DNA from: Diaporthe sp. PMI_573
Lineage: Eukaryota; Ascomycota; Sordariomycetes; Diaporthales; Diaporthaceae
Length of the DNA stretch: 64,000 nucleotides
Assembly: GCA_021399435.1 (NCBI GenBank)
Contig: JAJTUP010000012.1
Span: forward strand, 1,178,001 to 1,242,000
Direction of reading: 5' to 3'
Shown here: piece after piece, positions 24,090 through 36,813 of the stretch
How positions within the stretch are numbered: position 1 is the first letter of the stretch
How the letters are laid out: every line of letters begins with the position of its first letter
Program-made: the position numbers and the translations under genes
Notes under the pieces: model-generated
Databases searched by the model: none
Seen by the model: the letters and a program-made list of their open reading frames with translations, nothing else
What the model was told of the DNA's origin: nothing

Positions 24090-25133
24090 TCAAGAGAGGA
24101 GATTCGAGATAGACAGGCGGGGGTCTGAGCCCTTCCTGGAGCCGGAGGGGCCTTGCTCAGGCTGCTCTTGACGTGAAGGCAGCCGAGCCGACCACCTGTC
24201 ATCAAAGGAAGGGCTGGCCTGCATGGAGGGTAGCCTCTGCCTTTCCGGGAATCCGGTAGGAATTGGCAGCGTGACTGGGCTGTGGGTAGCCAGTGCTGCG
24301 GAGAAGGTTGAGCCATAAGACGCCGCCGAGTCTGACCGCTTATGCCCTGCGCCCTCGGCAAGACCAAGGGGCGAAGTCAACGGCATTTCGATGGGCTGTG
24401 GTGGCCAGTGTGGAAGTGCGAACTGTCCTGGAGGGTATGGCAGTTCTGCCCCACAGGGTGACTCGGCCGGGGAGCCATGATCTGAGGCCAAGGAGGGAGG
24501 GTTGGTTACGATAGACGCCACACTGGTGCGTCGCGACGAGTAGTGGTAGGATGGGTAATTTTGCTGCGGCGTCTGGTAGTACGGGCCAGGTGCTCTGTGG
24601 TTGTTGTAGTCGACATGAGCTGGAGCGTACATTGGCGACACCGAGGAGCGTCCGTATGGCTGGCAGGAAGAATTGCCCGAGTTGTCCCGCGACATTGGGA
24701 CTGAGCCTGGAAGGACGCCGTGAGATGTGCGACGGCGGCTCTCGTGACGCTTGTTCTTGGTGAGTCCGCGTTCGGCCTTCTTGTTCTCTTGGTACCAGTA
24801 ATTCTTGACCATGTTCTCGGGACGGTTCATGTAGCGGCCGAGCGGGGCCCAGCGGTTCCCATTCTGGGCGACCCATGCCATGAGCCTTTGGCCCTCGTCG
24901 GGAGTGATCTTCTCCCTGTTCAGGCCAGGCTTGAGGTGGTTGTCCCACCGCTCGCGGCACTGCTTTGCGTCTCTGGAGCCGTGTTCGCGGGCGATTTCGA
25001 CCCAGTGGACCTGGTTCTGGTTGCCACATCGGGTGACCAGCCACTGGAGTCGATCGTTCTCGGCGGTGGTCCACGGCCCTCCTTGCTTGCGTGGGCGGCC
25101 GGAGCCCTGGTTTGTGGCGGGGTAGCCTTCCAT
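24090..25133 (-). CDS. Two-repeat Myb-like (SANT) DNA-binding protein
   Basis: A single-exon frame of 347 residues. Two Myb repeats are at the N-terminus. The first (about residues 18-68) has GGPWTTAENDRLQWLV, VHWVEIAREH and KQCRERWDNHLKP. The second (about 70-118) has ITPDEGQRLMAWVAQNGNRW, followed by APLGRYMNRPENMVKNYWYQ. The spaced Trp residues and the CRERW recognition helix are the hallmark of Myb domains, and the overall arrangement resembles the FlbD/Myb-like group of filamentous fungi. A basic stretch follows (TKNKRHESRRR), probably nuclear targeting. Residues about 140-340 are Pro/Ser/Tyr-rich and disordered, with a short conserved-looking tail (RLSISNLLS). Inference: a sequence-specific transcription factor. 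The closely related FlbD acts in conidiation, but orthology cannot be shown here. It stands alone, with more than 9 kb of gene-poor DNA on either side. Confidence 0.9.
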   Translation of the reverse strand: MEGYPATNQGSGRPRKQGGPWTTAENDRLQWLVTRCGNQNQVHWVEIAREHGSRDAKQCRERWDNHLKPGLNREKITPDEGQRLMAWVAQNGNRWAPLGRYMNRPENMVKNYWYQENKKAERGLTKNKRHESRRRTSHGVLPGSVPMSRDNSGNSSCQPYGRSSVSPMYAPAHVDYNNHRAPGPYYQTPQQNYPSYHYSSRRTSVASIVTNPPSLASDHGSPAESPCGAELPYPPGQFALPHWPPQPIEMPLTSPLGLAEGAGHKRSDSAASYGSTFSAALATHSPVTLPIPTGFPERQRLPSMQASPSFDDRWSARLPSRQEQPEQGPSGSRKGSDPRLSISNLLS

Positions 25134-28100
25134 GACGATGGCGATATGGTGGTGGGCGGTTGTGATGATAACGAAGGTAACAATGAGACTGGGGCACGCC
25201 AGCTACTATGAGGCAGACGTTGTGATGGTAGCACTGCTGTAGGGTTGTTGGAGCGTTGTGGGCGTTGTGGGCGGTGACACCACAAGACCAAAAGACTGTG
25301 GTTGTGGGCAACAGTCCAACGTGTGAGAAGGAGATTGGTGTTGTAGAGATTGTTGGTGTTGGGTGGCAGATGTTTCAAAGTCGAGAGGTGTGCAGACTTA
25401 TAGGATTATATGGAAAGGGCCCGGTGTGGGCTGGGCAGGGAACGCTTCTGGTCATCCTAGCCAAGTAGCCAGGTAGCTACGTACCTGGACTGGGCGGCGC
25501 GTCGTAGCTTCCACGAAGCTGTGTACCCAGGCCCATGTAGCTCGCGGCCAGTGTGGTCGCCCACGAGTACATGGGCTCTCGGACGGGGGCGGCGTCAACG
25601 CTAGGGACAGAGACTCTGGACAAAGTCTGTCTGCCCAGGTCGTGCTAGCCAGAGCGAGGGCCCAGCAACCCCAGCACCCCAGCACCCCAGATCAGACGTC
25701 GGAGGTACTTGCTGGGCTGGCCTAGTGCTGGTGTGGGTGCTGGGTACCCACGAGGGACGAGGAGCCAGGAGCCAGGAGCTCTCGGCAAGGAAGATCTCCT
25801 GCAGACGGCGGAACATGGTCGGGTTCAAGGTACAGGGGTCAAGGATCTACGTACCTGCACACAAGACGGGGTCGCGGCAGGCCAGCAGGGACCACCCCAG
25901 CGGGCCTGCCAGCCAGGCCCGTCACGCCGCCCGCCTGGAGCCGACAGCATCGGCGCTCAGAGGGGAGGGTCTGGAGTGCACACAAATGTACTGCCGCAAC
26001 AGGCTAGCGGGTCTCTCCAGATCATAGCACGAGTTCCTCCCTATGGCGCCGTTACGTCTCTTCCAATCAATCCTCCATTTCCTCTTGAGCTGTTCGCAAC
26101 CCAAGCTTCATCTCATCTGGCCTGAACCGAGAGGGGCCTGAGAGGGACCTGAGAGGGAAAGCAATGTGACGTCGGTGAGTGCCATGGAATAGTATCTATC
26201 ATGTGCAGTCCTCCCTGCCAGTGCTGAAAGAGATAGAATAGATACTGTCACTGTGGGCCAGCAAACCCGTCCAGGACCCACCCACCTTCCGTCACAGACA
26301 TAGCTTGCGAACGGCAGCGCTGTGGATAACGGTGCATCTGTCGCTCAAAACGGAAAGGTCCAGGCCCGAGGCTCCAGCTGAAGGCACTCCCAATTATGCG
26401 TGCATTTGCCAATGAGAGCCCTTTGCTGCTGCTATTGGGCAGGCCCAGCAACCTTTTGCGCCCCCGTCAACCTTACCTTCCGCGACCCTATCCATCTCAG
26501 CCATTCCAAATTTTGTGCACAAGCACCTGCACCTGCACTCACACTCTGCGCTGCCAGCTGGGGCGGGCGGCAAGACGACATCGTCATGATCCCAGCGCGG
26601 TGGAGGTGCGAAATCTCGGAAGCCCCTGCTCCCGGCCACCTGCCCGTCCACTCCAGTCCACCCACAGCCTCAGCTGGCCCTCCGCTGCCGCAATCCCCAT
26701 CATCTGGCAGAGACCTTGAGGGGCCACCGACGACTGTGTCACCTCGCTACCTCCCCGCCATCGCCCAGCCTTTCCCCATACGGTCGCCATTGTCGAAGCA
26801 CATCAAATGAGGCGTCCACGCCCGAACATGGGCGCCTCTGGTGTGGCTGCTGCGAGTCCTCCCTCCACATCTCGACCGCTCCCGCACACGCACCAACTGC
26901 CCAGCCAGGCCACAACAGACCAGGCACACGTCGCCCTGATGACAGCCGGTCCCCACTTTGCTGAGATTCAGATCTCGCAAAACCCGACAGGCTGGGCTCC
27001 GCAACGGTCGCTCGCGCCACGGACCTGCCGCGCCCCCCTTCCCGCCTGTTTGTCCCCCCTCGCAGTCCCCATTGTACGGAGCGCTAGCTGCCCCCCCAAT
27101 GTCGCACGCAGAGGATCACGATGCTACTGTACGGCTGAGATCCCCTGGCCATTAGGCAAATTTTCCATCACCTCCCTCCCATCGACATTACCGCTCTTGG
27201 ACAACCATGCCAGGGAAACCGACACGACGGTACATACTATGATATTCCCATCCGAGACATGGTCCAGGAGACGGGCGCATTTTCCCCCAGGGCCCACCGC
27301 TTCAGCCCCCTGCTGCTCTAATGTACTCTCATCGGCAACGATTCCCTTGACGCCAGATCGTATTTCTCGACGATGGCTGTGCCGCATCGACCTCAGCGTT
27401 GTTTTTTCCTTTTCAGCTCCTTATGGCAGATCTATCTAGAGATCTCACAGGCCCTGGCTTCGTCGATCCTAGCCTACTTGATTCCCTACCTCCCATGCCC
27501 TTCTCGTGACCTCCGGGCGTTCACCGCATGCAGCAAGACCCCCCCCTTTTTTCCCGGGGCGCAGTGGCAGCTGGGCTTCGGCATCAGCGAGAGGGCACAT
27601 CGCTTTTTCTGCAATCTTGAAACGCTCTGCAGGAGATCACTTCAAGACATAAGCGAAGGTCCGCCTTTGCTTCTTCAAACAGCACGAAATTTTGACAACA
27701 GATAGAAGCCCTCGAGGTCGCAGGAAGCGGGTGCAAGTGCTCGGCGATCTGGGTGGGTCACGCCGCGTCCATGTGCTTTTGGCATCTCCCGTTGAGATGC
27801 GATATCTGACGCCTTCTGTTCCGTCATTTCTTTTCTTCTGCGTGGCTGCTTTTCTCGATCGGGCTTCATACTTTCCTGCAGCAAGGTGGGGGACATGTTC
27901 CTCGTATGCCCCATTAATCACCGCCCTCTCCCAACTGCTCGCTGCATCACATCACAGCTTTTGCTTTTTTCCCCCTAGTGTCAGTCCCAAGGGAAGCCTT
28001 GCACTTGGTCCAGCAAGGCAATTGGTTGGTCGCGTAGATGAGTGAACAGCCACAGAATCGAGCGTGGACATATCTGTGGGGGTTGGATGTCTTGCAGCGC

Positions 28101-31100
28101 TGCCGGACCACAACGGTACAGCGCTACATCCACGCACCTTCTGGGCTTGTGCCTCTGGTATTAGCACAAAATGTCACACGTCCAAAGTGTGTGCGGAGGT
28201 CTAATCAATCGGCAGGTGCAGGGATCACTTAGCGAACCGGCTTCACTGATCATTCTCGGGTGGCTGCTGACTCGACGACTTGGGACCCAAAGTGCTGGGT
28301 TTTGGTCTGTCATGGGCTGGAATTTGCGGTGTACAGCTGGCTGCCTGGTACCTATATCAAGGCGTAATATACTGCTCCCCAAACTGCTAGTTCGAGCCTT
28401 ACAGGGGGGCCCTCGACATCAATGCTGCCAGCAAGTCTTTGGCCTCTCGGCCGCCAATCTGGTTGGGCTATATGGGAAGGGTAAGAAGTGGATTCATGAA
28501 GGGCAGTCTTACCGGGCCAGATTCGCAGTTACGTGCCCAGCGCACGGTTCCGTGCCTAAGAGAAGGGACAGGCCGCAACGACTTCCATCGCGGCCCGCTC
28601 ACAAGCCGGCTGAACAAGAACGACTCTAATTTCATCTGAATACGGACCGTGCAGTTCGTCGGCATGAAGTCCCCGACCGGGCCCCGGCAACCAAGGGTCT
28701 CAATAAATGCAAGCACTATCATAGACCGCGAGATCAGCAAGGCGAGAGGAGGCATGACGTGACCATCCTTACACGGTCGCGGGAGCGAGGGAAAGGATTG
28801 ATGTGGGACTAAGAGCTGGGACGGATAAGCCTACTCTCTGCTTCCTACAAGCCGCGGAAACAAGCGATTGGATCGAGCTGCCATAGTGAGCCGTTGGTTC
28901 CCTCTAGGCGGCTCTCCCACTGGTGACCCGTCCTGCTGGGTTCGGATGCCAAGAAATACGCCACGGTTGACCAATTTTAGCCCGGACTGAAGGGCGGCTG
29001 GATTTGAAGTGCAAAAGGCTGGTAAGCACTTGACCTGCCGGCAACTGGGAGCGCCCGCAAGCAACGGTACTGTGTATATCTGAGGCACCCGATCACAGGC
29101 AAGCCGAATTGCTTACTTCTGGGCTGCACTTAACCGGCTGCCTACTGTAACCATAGCAGTTCAGTGTACCGCAAAGATGTACCGGTTTTAGTACGGATCG
29201 CCAACAATGCCTTGGGATGGCGACACAGTCCAGCGATATCACTCTGCATGGGAGATCAAACAATGCGCATCGATGCATCAACGAGGCGTAGCGGCGAATA
29301 AAGATGCAGAGTCAAGATGGGATCCTGCCCACATCGCGCCAAGCGGGTGAGCTGGTACAGCTCCCGGCGCGGCTGTTGGTCACGCTGCACTGGATGGTGG
29401 TCGGGTGGGATGCTGGTAGGGCTATGCCACGCAGAGAAGTGCACCTCTGCTTTTCCCTTCCCGAAGTTCTCCGGCAGGGCTATCACCAATCACATTGATT
29501 GTCAGAGGCTGACAAGATCGATGAAACACATCTGGCATTTTTTGAAAATTTGCGGGGGTCGGATATCCCGGACAATTATTATCATTACCGCTGGCCAGTA
29601 AGCAGAGCCCAAAGCCCCTGCGACTGCATCGAGGCGAAGGGGTTTCATCCCATCCGGGTGCCTTAAAATTAACTGAGCTTGCGAGGAGAAGCAAGCACAC
29701 AGGGAACCCTAACAGCTGTCGAGTAATGTTCCGAAGAAACAGGACGAGATCCTCCGCCCATCAGATTCCGGCATGAAATATAAAGGAGCTATAACCCCTG
29801 GGCAATATGAGGGCGCAAGGTCGATCAGCCACCGTGGACCCCACTCCTGGTACTCGCCCAAGCTTCAGCTTCTTCGTATCGTTAGGATCTCAGTGGTAGA
29901 CGGGCAGATCATCCGGCACTCAGGCAGGTGGTCGGCGGACAGCAATCGGATGGCCTGTCACTGGGAGCGGGCCATGATGGTAACCTCTTGTTCGTTGCTG
30001 CTTTGCGCTCGCGCAAGGATTGCACCCTGTCCTGAGCCAGATCGTTCATGGCCCATGCTGGTGGCACTCAAAAACCACAGCTTCCTAAAAGGGAGGCTTG
30101 CGAGGGGCGGTGATGGCCCGAGACGCCAAAATGTCAGGTAGCTTGGATAGTACCCGCAACAGTTTAATGGGGATATTCAAGGTTTCTGCGCTTCCCACGC
30201 CATGTGGACTGACCCGCACTGTGGATTCTTGCCTCTTTCATCAAAGGATTATATCGGGATTGGCAACACAGCGATGGATACTCGCTGTGGTAATGTGGTG
30301 GTCTCCAGCCCGAAATGCATCGGGATTCATCCTCGCCAATCTGTGCGGGAAGCTCCACTGCTGCGCGGTGAGAGCTTTCCCCACGATGGACCCTGGACCA
30401 CCTGACCCCTGCTGTAATCTCCCCTGCAGCTGGCAGTGGAGCTTGGGCGTGGCTGTGGTGTACAAATCTACACGAAGGAGGGTCTGTAGGGAAAATCTGC
30501 CTTGTGTAAGTCTTCGATTGCTCAGGGCTGGGGTTCAGAGGATATGGAGGACAGCCAGACATTAATTTCCAAAAGCCACCAGGCTAACTACAGACACAGC
30601 GGCAGCAGACAATCGAGGTTACTCAGGTTCGTAATGGCCCGAGGCAGTACCCGCCGACAAAGCCGGTCAACGTCCCCTAGTTTCGCCTAGTATACCAGCG
30701 CTCCGGTACAGGGCGGCGCCGCCCCGACTAGCCTCCTAGACTGACGTTGCGGTGGGTGTGTCTGGCCTGTTTTACCTTGAATGCCACTCCAGCTGACCCA
30801 TTGATGGCGAGAAAGGGTCGGCCCAATGAACGGCGTTGAACGGGATATGGGGACCAAAGCTCACAATGACGCCCTGGGCCCCTGGACAAATCACACAAAG
30901 GCGGTGATGTGTTTACACAGTACGTGGTCGCAGGTACGTACCTTTTGCGAAGGTTGCACGAGGCAGACGCAACTCGAGTCGTGTCCAGGAAAGAGCTCTG
31001 CTTCAGGTCGGTGGATGTTGACCTTGTGCGACCTGACTTCATTGTGGCTGAAGTGTAGTCGGCGAGTCGGGGAGGTTGTGCGCCCTTGGAACAGGGGCCA

Positions 31101-34100
31101 TCTGTGCAGGCCTGTCGCATCAAAACCGGGGCCTGCATGCCTCTGCATTTCGGCATGCATACCAACGCATCACCACATCTTGGGGGTTGACATGCCGTTG
31201 CATCACACAAACACGCCGTGGATAACGAGCCCACAAGCTACCTCACCGGCCATTTCAACCCCCTGGTGGCGCTACGACGGGTATTCCAGCTGAACGGAGC
31301 GACAGCCGCCCAAAGGAACAACCACAAGCGGAATAGCCACAGTCTATGTATAGCCTTCACAGGTTAATCCGCCTGTCAGATGCGGGCGCACATGGTGGTT
31401 TTGCTCGATGAGCGCTTCGATATTATCACCACCCGGGTGTCTTGTTGCAGTCTCCTTGTTGGTTGGGATTGCGACGGCTGTGCCAAGTCCACTCAAGGCA
31501 AGGGATTAGCTTTACTAGTATGCACGCCCTGCTCTCTTGACGATCAGTAACACAGGTTGGCCTAGTCACTGTTCTCATTTTGCGCTCTGCTCCACTGTCA
31601 TCATCACTCGGCACCGGTGGGACGGTTGGTGATCCTTCGCCATGCGACAATGATTCCGGAACATCTTGGACCCACCGCGAAGGAGTGATAAGCTGTTGCA
31701 GCCGGGGCGGGTCGAATCACTCAAACGCTACTCTCTCGGAACCGAACAAGCCCTTCATGACCGACGGTTGCGCTAGGCATGGGTTCGTTGGACTGCACTC
31801 CATGTCTGTAGACATTAGACTACCCACCCACACACGCCTGCGTGCGATCCGCCCTCAACTCCTGGGAAGGATGTTGATTCTTGTTGCCTAACGAGTGGGT
31901 CGCGGCTCTGAACTCCTGAAGGCCACGTGCAATCCAGCGACCGGGGGCAAAACTCACGATCATTTCTTCACCGGGCGATAGCGGTCTGTGAACTCGAGGA
32001 TCGCGACATGCTCGTCCCGGTTTCTCAAATCCAATCCGGACCAGGTCAAATACGGAAATCGATGGTCGACTACTCAGAGACCCAGCTTAGCCAGCACATG
32101 GCAAGCCGTTCCCCTGGTCTAGCTCAATGATCTGGCGTTGGCATGACATGGGCGAGGCCGCCTTGATTCACTCCACTTGTCTCTCTAAATTGTGTCAGAC
32201 GAGGTGGTGAAAGGGGGCGATTTCAGCAGATACGAGTCTGGCCCGAAACATACCAGAGGCTCGTGGTCACGCCCTAGGCTCAAGTAACTCTCCCACCTCA
32301 ATGGTACCGCCCGTTAGCCTACTGTAGGTTCCGCTCCCCTTCCGCACTGACTTCTGGCTTAGAGCCTAGCCCGGATTGAGAAGGATGGCTGTCCTTCCCA
32401 TTCCCTCGGGACCTGGCCCCAGGCTCATCGGCGCCTCAATTAAGCTATTTCCGTCCGGCTCAGTCCCGTACGCTACGCTTACTCTCAACGTCGTGCACTA
32501 CCCGACGGTCCCTCCCTCACAGGCTAACAGCAAAGGGAAAAGGGAATTGTTGTCGCCTTCTCTCATGTTCGGGACCTTTTTGGCTCGTCGGTGCCATGTG
32601 GCACTAGTGGGCGTACTTATACTGCGGCCAGTCGATAAAGAATCTGCCCACTTCCTCCACGTTCCTGTGCCTGGCTGGGAACAGCGCCTGGCTGTATTCT
32701 ATCTAGCTGTGAGATGGTCTCATGGGGCGTGGAAAATGTCTGTTCTCACGCCACCCTTTCTTCCCCCTCCCCCCGAGTCTTCTCCCACATCACGCGAGGC
32801 ATATCTCTCCTGCCCTGCCATGCCCTACCTGATCGAGACAAGGCAGCACAAATGAGCTCCAGACCATTGAACACCTGGCGCCCGAAGGTGTATGTTACAC
32901 CTGGGCAATCATTTAAGAAACTGTTACGAGGCGTGACCGAGACCAACACAACGGCAAGCTCAACCATTGGACTGTTTACGAACGACGCACAAGAGCAGGA
33001 GCCCGAGACACAATAGGGTCGTCTGATGGTGTACGGGCACCCGCCCTGCCGGTATTGTGGTCGGCGAGTGAGGTAGGTGGTTCTCTCCTCCCAGCTCGCA
33101 TTCTGTCTCCCTCTCTCAACAGACATGGCATCCACCGGCATGTGCGCCTCAACGGTCTTCCGTAGCACAATGCACCAACCCTCGCTCCTTCGCTCGGGAA
33201 TTCGCGTGAGCTACCAAGCTGTTGGGTCCGTCCCCATGCTCTCTCTCCTCCCCCCTGGCGCGTGCGCCGGCACGCACCTGGCCCTAAGCGGACACGCTAA
33301 ATCGTGACATTCGGGGCCCCTTCAGCAATCCTTCTCCCCACGGTAAATATCTCCGGACTTGTCCCCATTTGAACTCATCCATAACGTTCGTGCGGTGCGA
33401 AATGGGTCCCCATCATGTTATACATGGCTCTCTGCTCACTTTCTGTCGCTTTCTGGCTGCTGCCTGGGACACAAGGCAGGCCAGCCCTGCTGTTGGAGGA
33501 ACATTATATTTCCTCAAGTCCGGGCTGACCTCTGCAATACCACCCGCTGCAGAATGCTGCTTGTAGAACGGCCTGGATTACCTCAGACCGTGATTTGTAG
33601 AAGTACAATGCTTAATTGACACACGAGGTGCAGTAGTTGGAACTTTATCCTACCTTAGCTGAAAGCGGTGGGCGCGAGGGGCAATCCTTGACGACAACTT
33701 ATGGTTCGATTCATCGGGAAGACGACGCGTTAGCCGTTTCCTTATGTGGCTCGTGTGATGGCCCTGTAGCTCCCTTCCGGCTTCGGTGCTCCAACCGTGC
33801 TCCTCGTCTCCTGTGAGGGAATTTTGTACCAGGGCTGGCGGGATCAGGCCGGGTCGCCCCATCTGTTCTTGGTATTCGGAATATTTCCGCATGACAAGCT
33901 ACTGGTAGACCATGCCGCATATGAAGCCTGCTTCCTTCCCGGCACGGATGTCCACTTCCAGTTTTGGAAAGCCGTGGCCTTAAAAGTAGCAAGTGGCGAA
34001 CAGGATCTCGTTGAGAGATTCTGATGGTCTGGACCACGAGGGAAGCTGCAGGTGAAAGCTGGGGTACCTGGCATGTGGAGCAACTACCGGTGGGCAAGTG

Positions 34101-36038
34101 TTCGCGAGCGAGATGGCCAGAGCCTCTTGTGGGCGATAGCTCGGTTCCTGCATCTCATGCTGTATGGGACCACCTTGCTCTTGTCGGGACTCCAAGACGC
34201 TGTCATCTTCACTAGCCACGCCAACCGCGCACAGATCGAAACAACTGTCACTGTGGGCCTCGAGATGTTGAACTCTGGGCTTGCTCAGTGGGCCTCTTCC
34301 GATGGCCCGAGACGTTGAGGTGGCCTGGACTCAGTCGCACGGACTGGGCGTGGACGTTTCGTTGGCGTAGACGACGTTTCGCTGGCGTAGACATTTTGCC
34401 TCAATTGGGCTCCTCGGCTCCGAGCTGTCAAGTCCGTTGAAGTGCGGTGCCTACATTAGGATCTCTCCCCCCCATGCAGTCGACCACTGCTTCGTCTGCA
34501 CGGCCAAGGAGGCGCGAGCGGGCTCAACGCCGAGACACTAGTTCGAGTACAGTACGATATCGACGTGCGAGCGATTTACATCAGGAGTTGTTAAATGGCA
34601 GGGGATCCTACGCCAGAATACATTTCTTTGGGACAGACTACAAAAGGTCCTCGCCGGAAAGGTAGGCGGCGCATCCGGAAGACTGTTGTCAGAAATGGGG
34701 GCCGAGTGCTCCCAAATTGATCCTGGACTGATTCACACCACTGACAAATTCAATTCTAGTGTCGTCAAAATCTGCAAGAAACTGCTTCTTTGGAGCATAG
34801 CCCCAACGTTGGGCACAAACCCAGCGCAACAGACACCATGGCATCCCGGCGCGGAGAGCAAATACGTGTTCAGCTGGAGCAAGCTATGTCGGGGCTCATG
34901 TATTCCGATGTCTAGTCTCGAGTATAAAAATTTCCTGAGCAAGCAATGGGGACACGAGAATACGGTGTGAGTTAAATAGTCTTTCATATAGGAACAGTGG
35001 GTCATATCGTTGTCGTTTCAGATGCGTGGGCTCTGTCAAGGGGTCATCCTTCGCCAGGAGCCGGGTCTGGATCCCACCGGACGAACTTCTCGCGTAGATC
35101 ATATAGGCCAGCTGTTATACAATACGAAAGCTCTAAGGAGTTACAACCCCAGCTCAAATATATGTGCCTTAGGGAAATGACGTGGTTGTAGGTCCTTGAT
35201 TAGGTAGCTCTTGGCCATGCATCAATGAAGGATAGTCCACAGCCCGGAAGTCGGCACGAGTCGAATATAGTTTTTACTCTGTCCATTAGTGTATACATAT
35301 CTCTTCCACTCACTTGAAGCTGCCGAGGCGTATCGAACCTTGTGCTCTAAAGGGGGGGGGTGTTTCTATGCGAGTTTGATATTCTTTGCGTTAAGCTCAA
35401 GATGGCATTCTGAGACTCACTGTCACAGGCCATTCGTGGGAAATATGCCCCAATTATAGACTCATTCCAAAAAGAGAGAGTTGTTGTCCACATCCCTGTT
35501 TGAACGAGAATATCGCGAAATATCTCCTTTCAGGCCATATTGCGCTGCGATCCCTGTGGATGATCATGCCAGACTTCCTGATGGAGAAAGTGGTGACGTG
35601 TCTTGTCACCTCACGAGAACACATGTGGCTACCGTAACCAAGCTCAACCAAGGTCAAGGAAAGGTTGAATGTTTCGACGCCTTGAATATTCGCGAAGTAT
35701 CAGCTTGCTAACTTGTGGGTTTGAGCTCCAAGTGGAGTTGAAGAGATCAGCATATACAACTCAACGCGGCACCATCTTCTCTATTACTGCGTGAAGAATC
35801 TATACGCATCTACAGAGCGGTTTCTAACACAATGTTACCCACGATCAAAGTCTTCAGCTGAAACAAAATACAAAACCTTTTGCAAATAATGGTAAGGCTA
35901 GCTAAGTGATAAAGTTTGAAATTTGGTTCATCTGTGTCGACAATAGCGACCTTCTCATTGTAACACTCAAAATGTACAGTGCGCAACTTCACATTCAGCA
36001 TTCATGAGATTTAAGCCCTATCACATCCGCCCACACTA
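25134..36038. other. Long intergenic region without a convincing gene
   Basis: About 10.9 kb. The part next to 25,134 is the Myb gene promoter. No frame shows a recognisable domain. Weak candidates are minus-strand frames at 33,650-33,892 and 33,980-34,219, which look mildly protein-like. A 20-base near-duplicate (GACGTTTCG(T/C)TGGCGTAGA) occurs at about 34,353-34,393. Base composition drifts toward AT after about 34.7 kb. I saw no intact transposon frame. Confidence 0.45.
25469..25488. repeat. Inverted repeat, CCAGGTA...TACCTGG
   Basis: Seven-base arms separated by six bases; one of several GTACCT-cored inverted repeats in intergenic DNA of this window. Confidence 0.7.
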
Positions 36039-36813
36039 TCAGCAACTGAACCACTTCAATTCCACCTGCTGCGTCGTGGAAACTGTTGCGTCGTCGTTGG
36101 TCATCAGCCCGACTGCCGAAGAATTGGAACTACTCAGAGAGATTGTGTTCCCGATGTTGAGCAAAGCCAACGAGCCGATCCCCAAGATACCACACGGGCT
36201 GAGGACCAAGTTGGGCGTCGAGATTGTGTCGCTCTTTGTGTAGACAGATCCTGACTCCAGCGAACCACGGCCCAGTACGCTGGTGCTCGTGCTGAACGTG
36301 GCGCCCGAGAGCGACGTGAAGAAATAGGCCGAGGAGAACTTCCCCGCGACGCCGGAGTCGAGTTGCGCGTAGCCGTGGTAAGTGCTGGACACCACAGCAA
36401 AGGAGTACGCTGGTGGGTACTTGAATGTGAGGGTGAGATTGCAGCTCTTAGAGCAGTCCGCCGCCGACGTGCCTGGCCCGATGTACGCTTGGAACTTGTC
36501 GAATCCGAGAGTAACGATCTGCATCCTGTTTAGCTTTCCTTGTCTAGAAGAGCTGTAGGTTGAGCTGATGACTTACGGTCTTGTCGGCTGAGAGCGAAGT
36601 AGACACGCTGCCAGATGGGCAACCCTTTCCAGAATAGGTGACGCTGGAAATACTTATCCCGGACGGCTTAGATATCGGAGCACCAGTGACGGCAGCAAGG
36701 CTCGTTTCCTTCACCGTGGTCGGGCTTGCATTGGATCATCCGGGAATGGAGAACGTTGGCAAAATGCCAGCCAGAACAGACACTGGTACAAGGATAAATG
36801 GTAGAACTCGCAT
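36039..36813 (-). pseudogene. DUF4360 secreted protein gene with one in-frame stop
   Basis: Exon 1 is 36577-36813 and exon 2 is 36039-36518; the intron 36519-36576 (58 bases, GTAAGT..GCAG) joins DKT to IVTLGFDKFQAYIGPG in frame. The product would have 238 codons. It starts with a signal-peptide-like segment (MRVLPFILVPVSVLAG). The mature part has the pattern of the fungal secreted DUF4360 family: CPSGSVS, VTLGFDKF, the paired Cys of CSKSCNLTLTFKYP, YHGYAQLDSGV, and a Cys-terminated tail (LKWFSC). Codon 26 (36736-36738) is TGA, directly after the signal segment; the frame is intact on both sides of it. This is either a recently broken gene (a single C-to-T or G-to-A change suffices), an assembly error, or stop readthrough. 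No intron with ordinary sites removes the stop without also removing the hydrophobic core. DUF4360 function is unknown. Confidence 0.82.

Noticed and set aside
31680..31730. GGGTCGAATCAC resembling a tRNA T-loop
   Set aside because: No acceptor, D or anticodon stems can be paired around it.
33650..34219. Two mildly protein-like minus-strand frames that might be exons
   Set aside because: No consistent splice pair or family; opposite-strand frames of similar quality overlap. Left unresolved.
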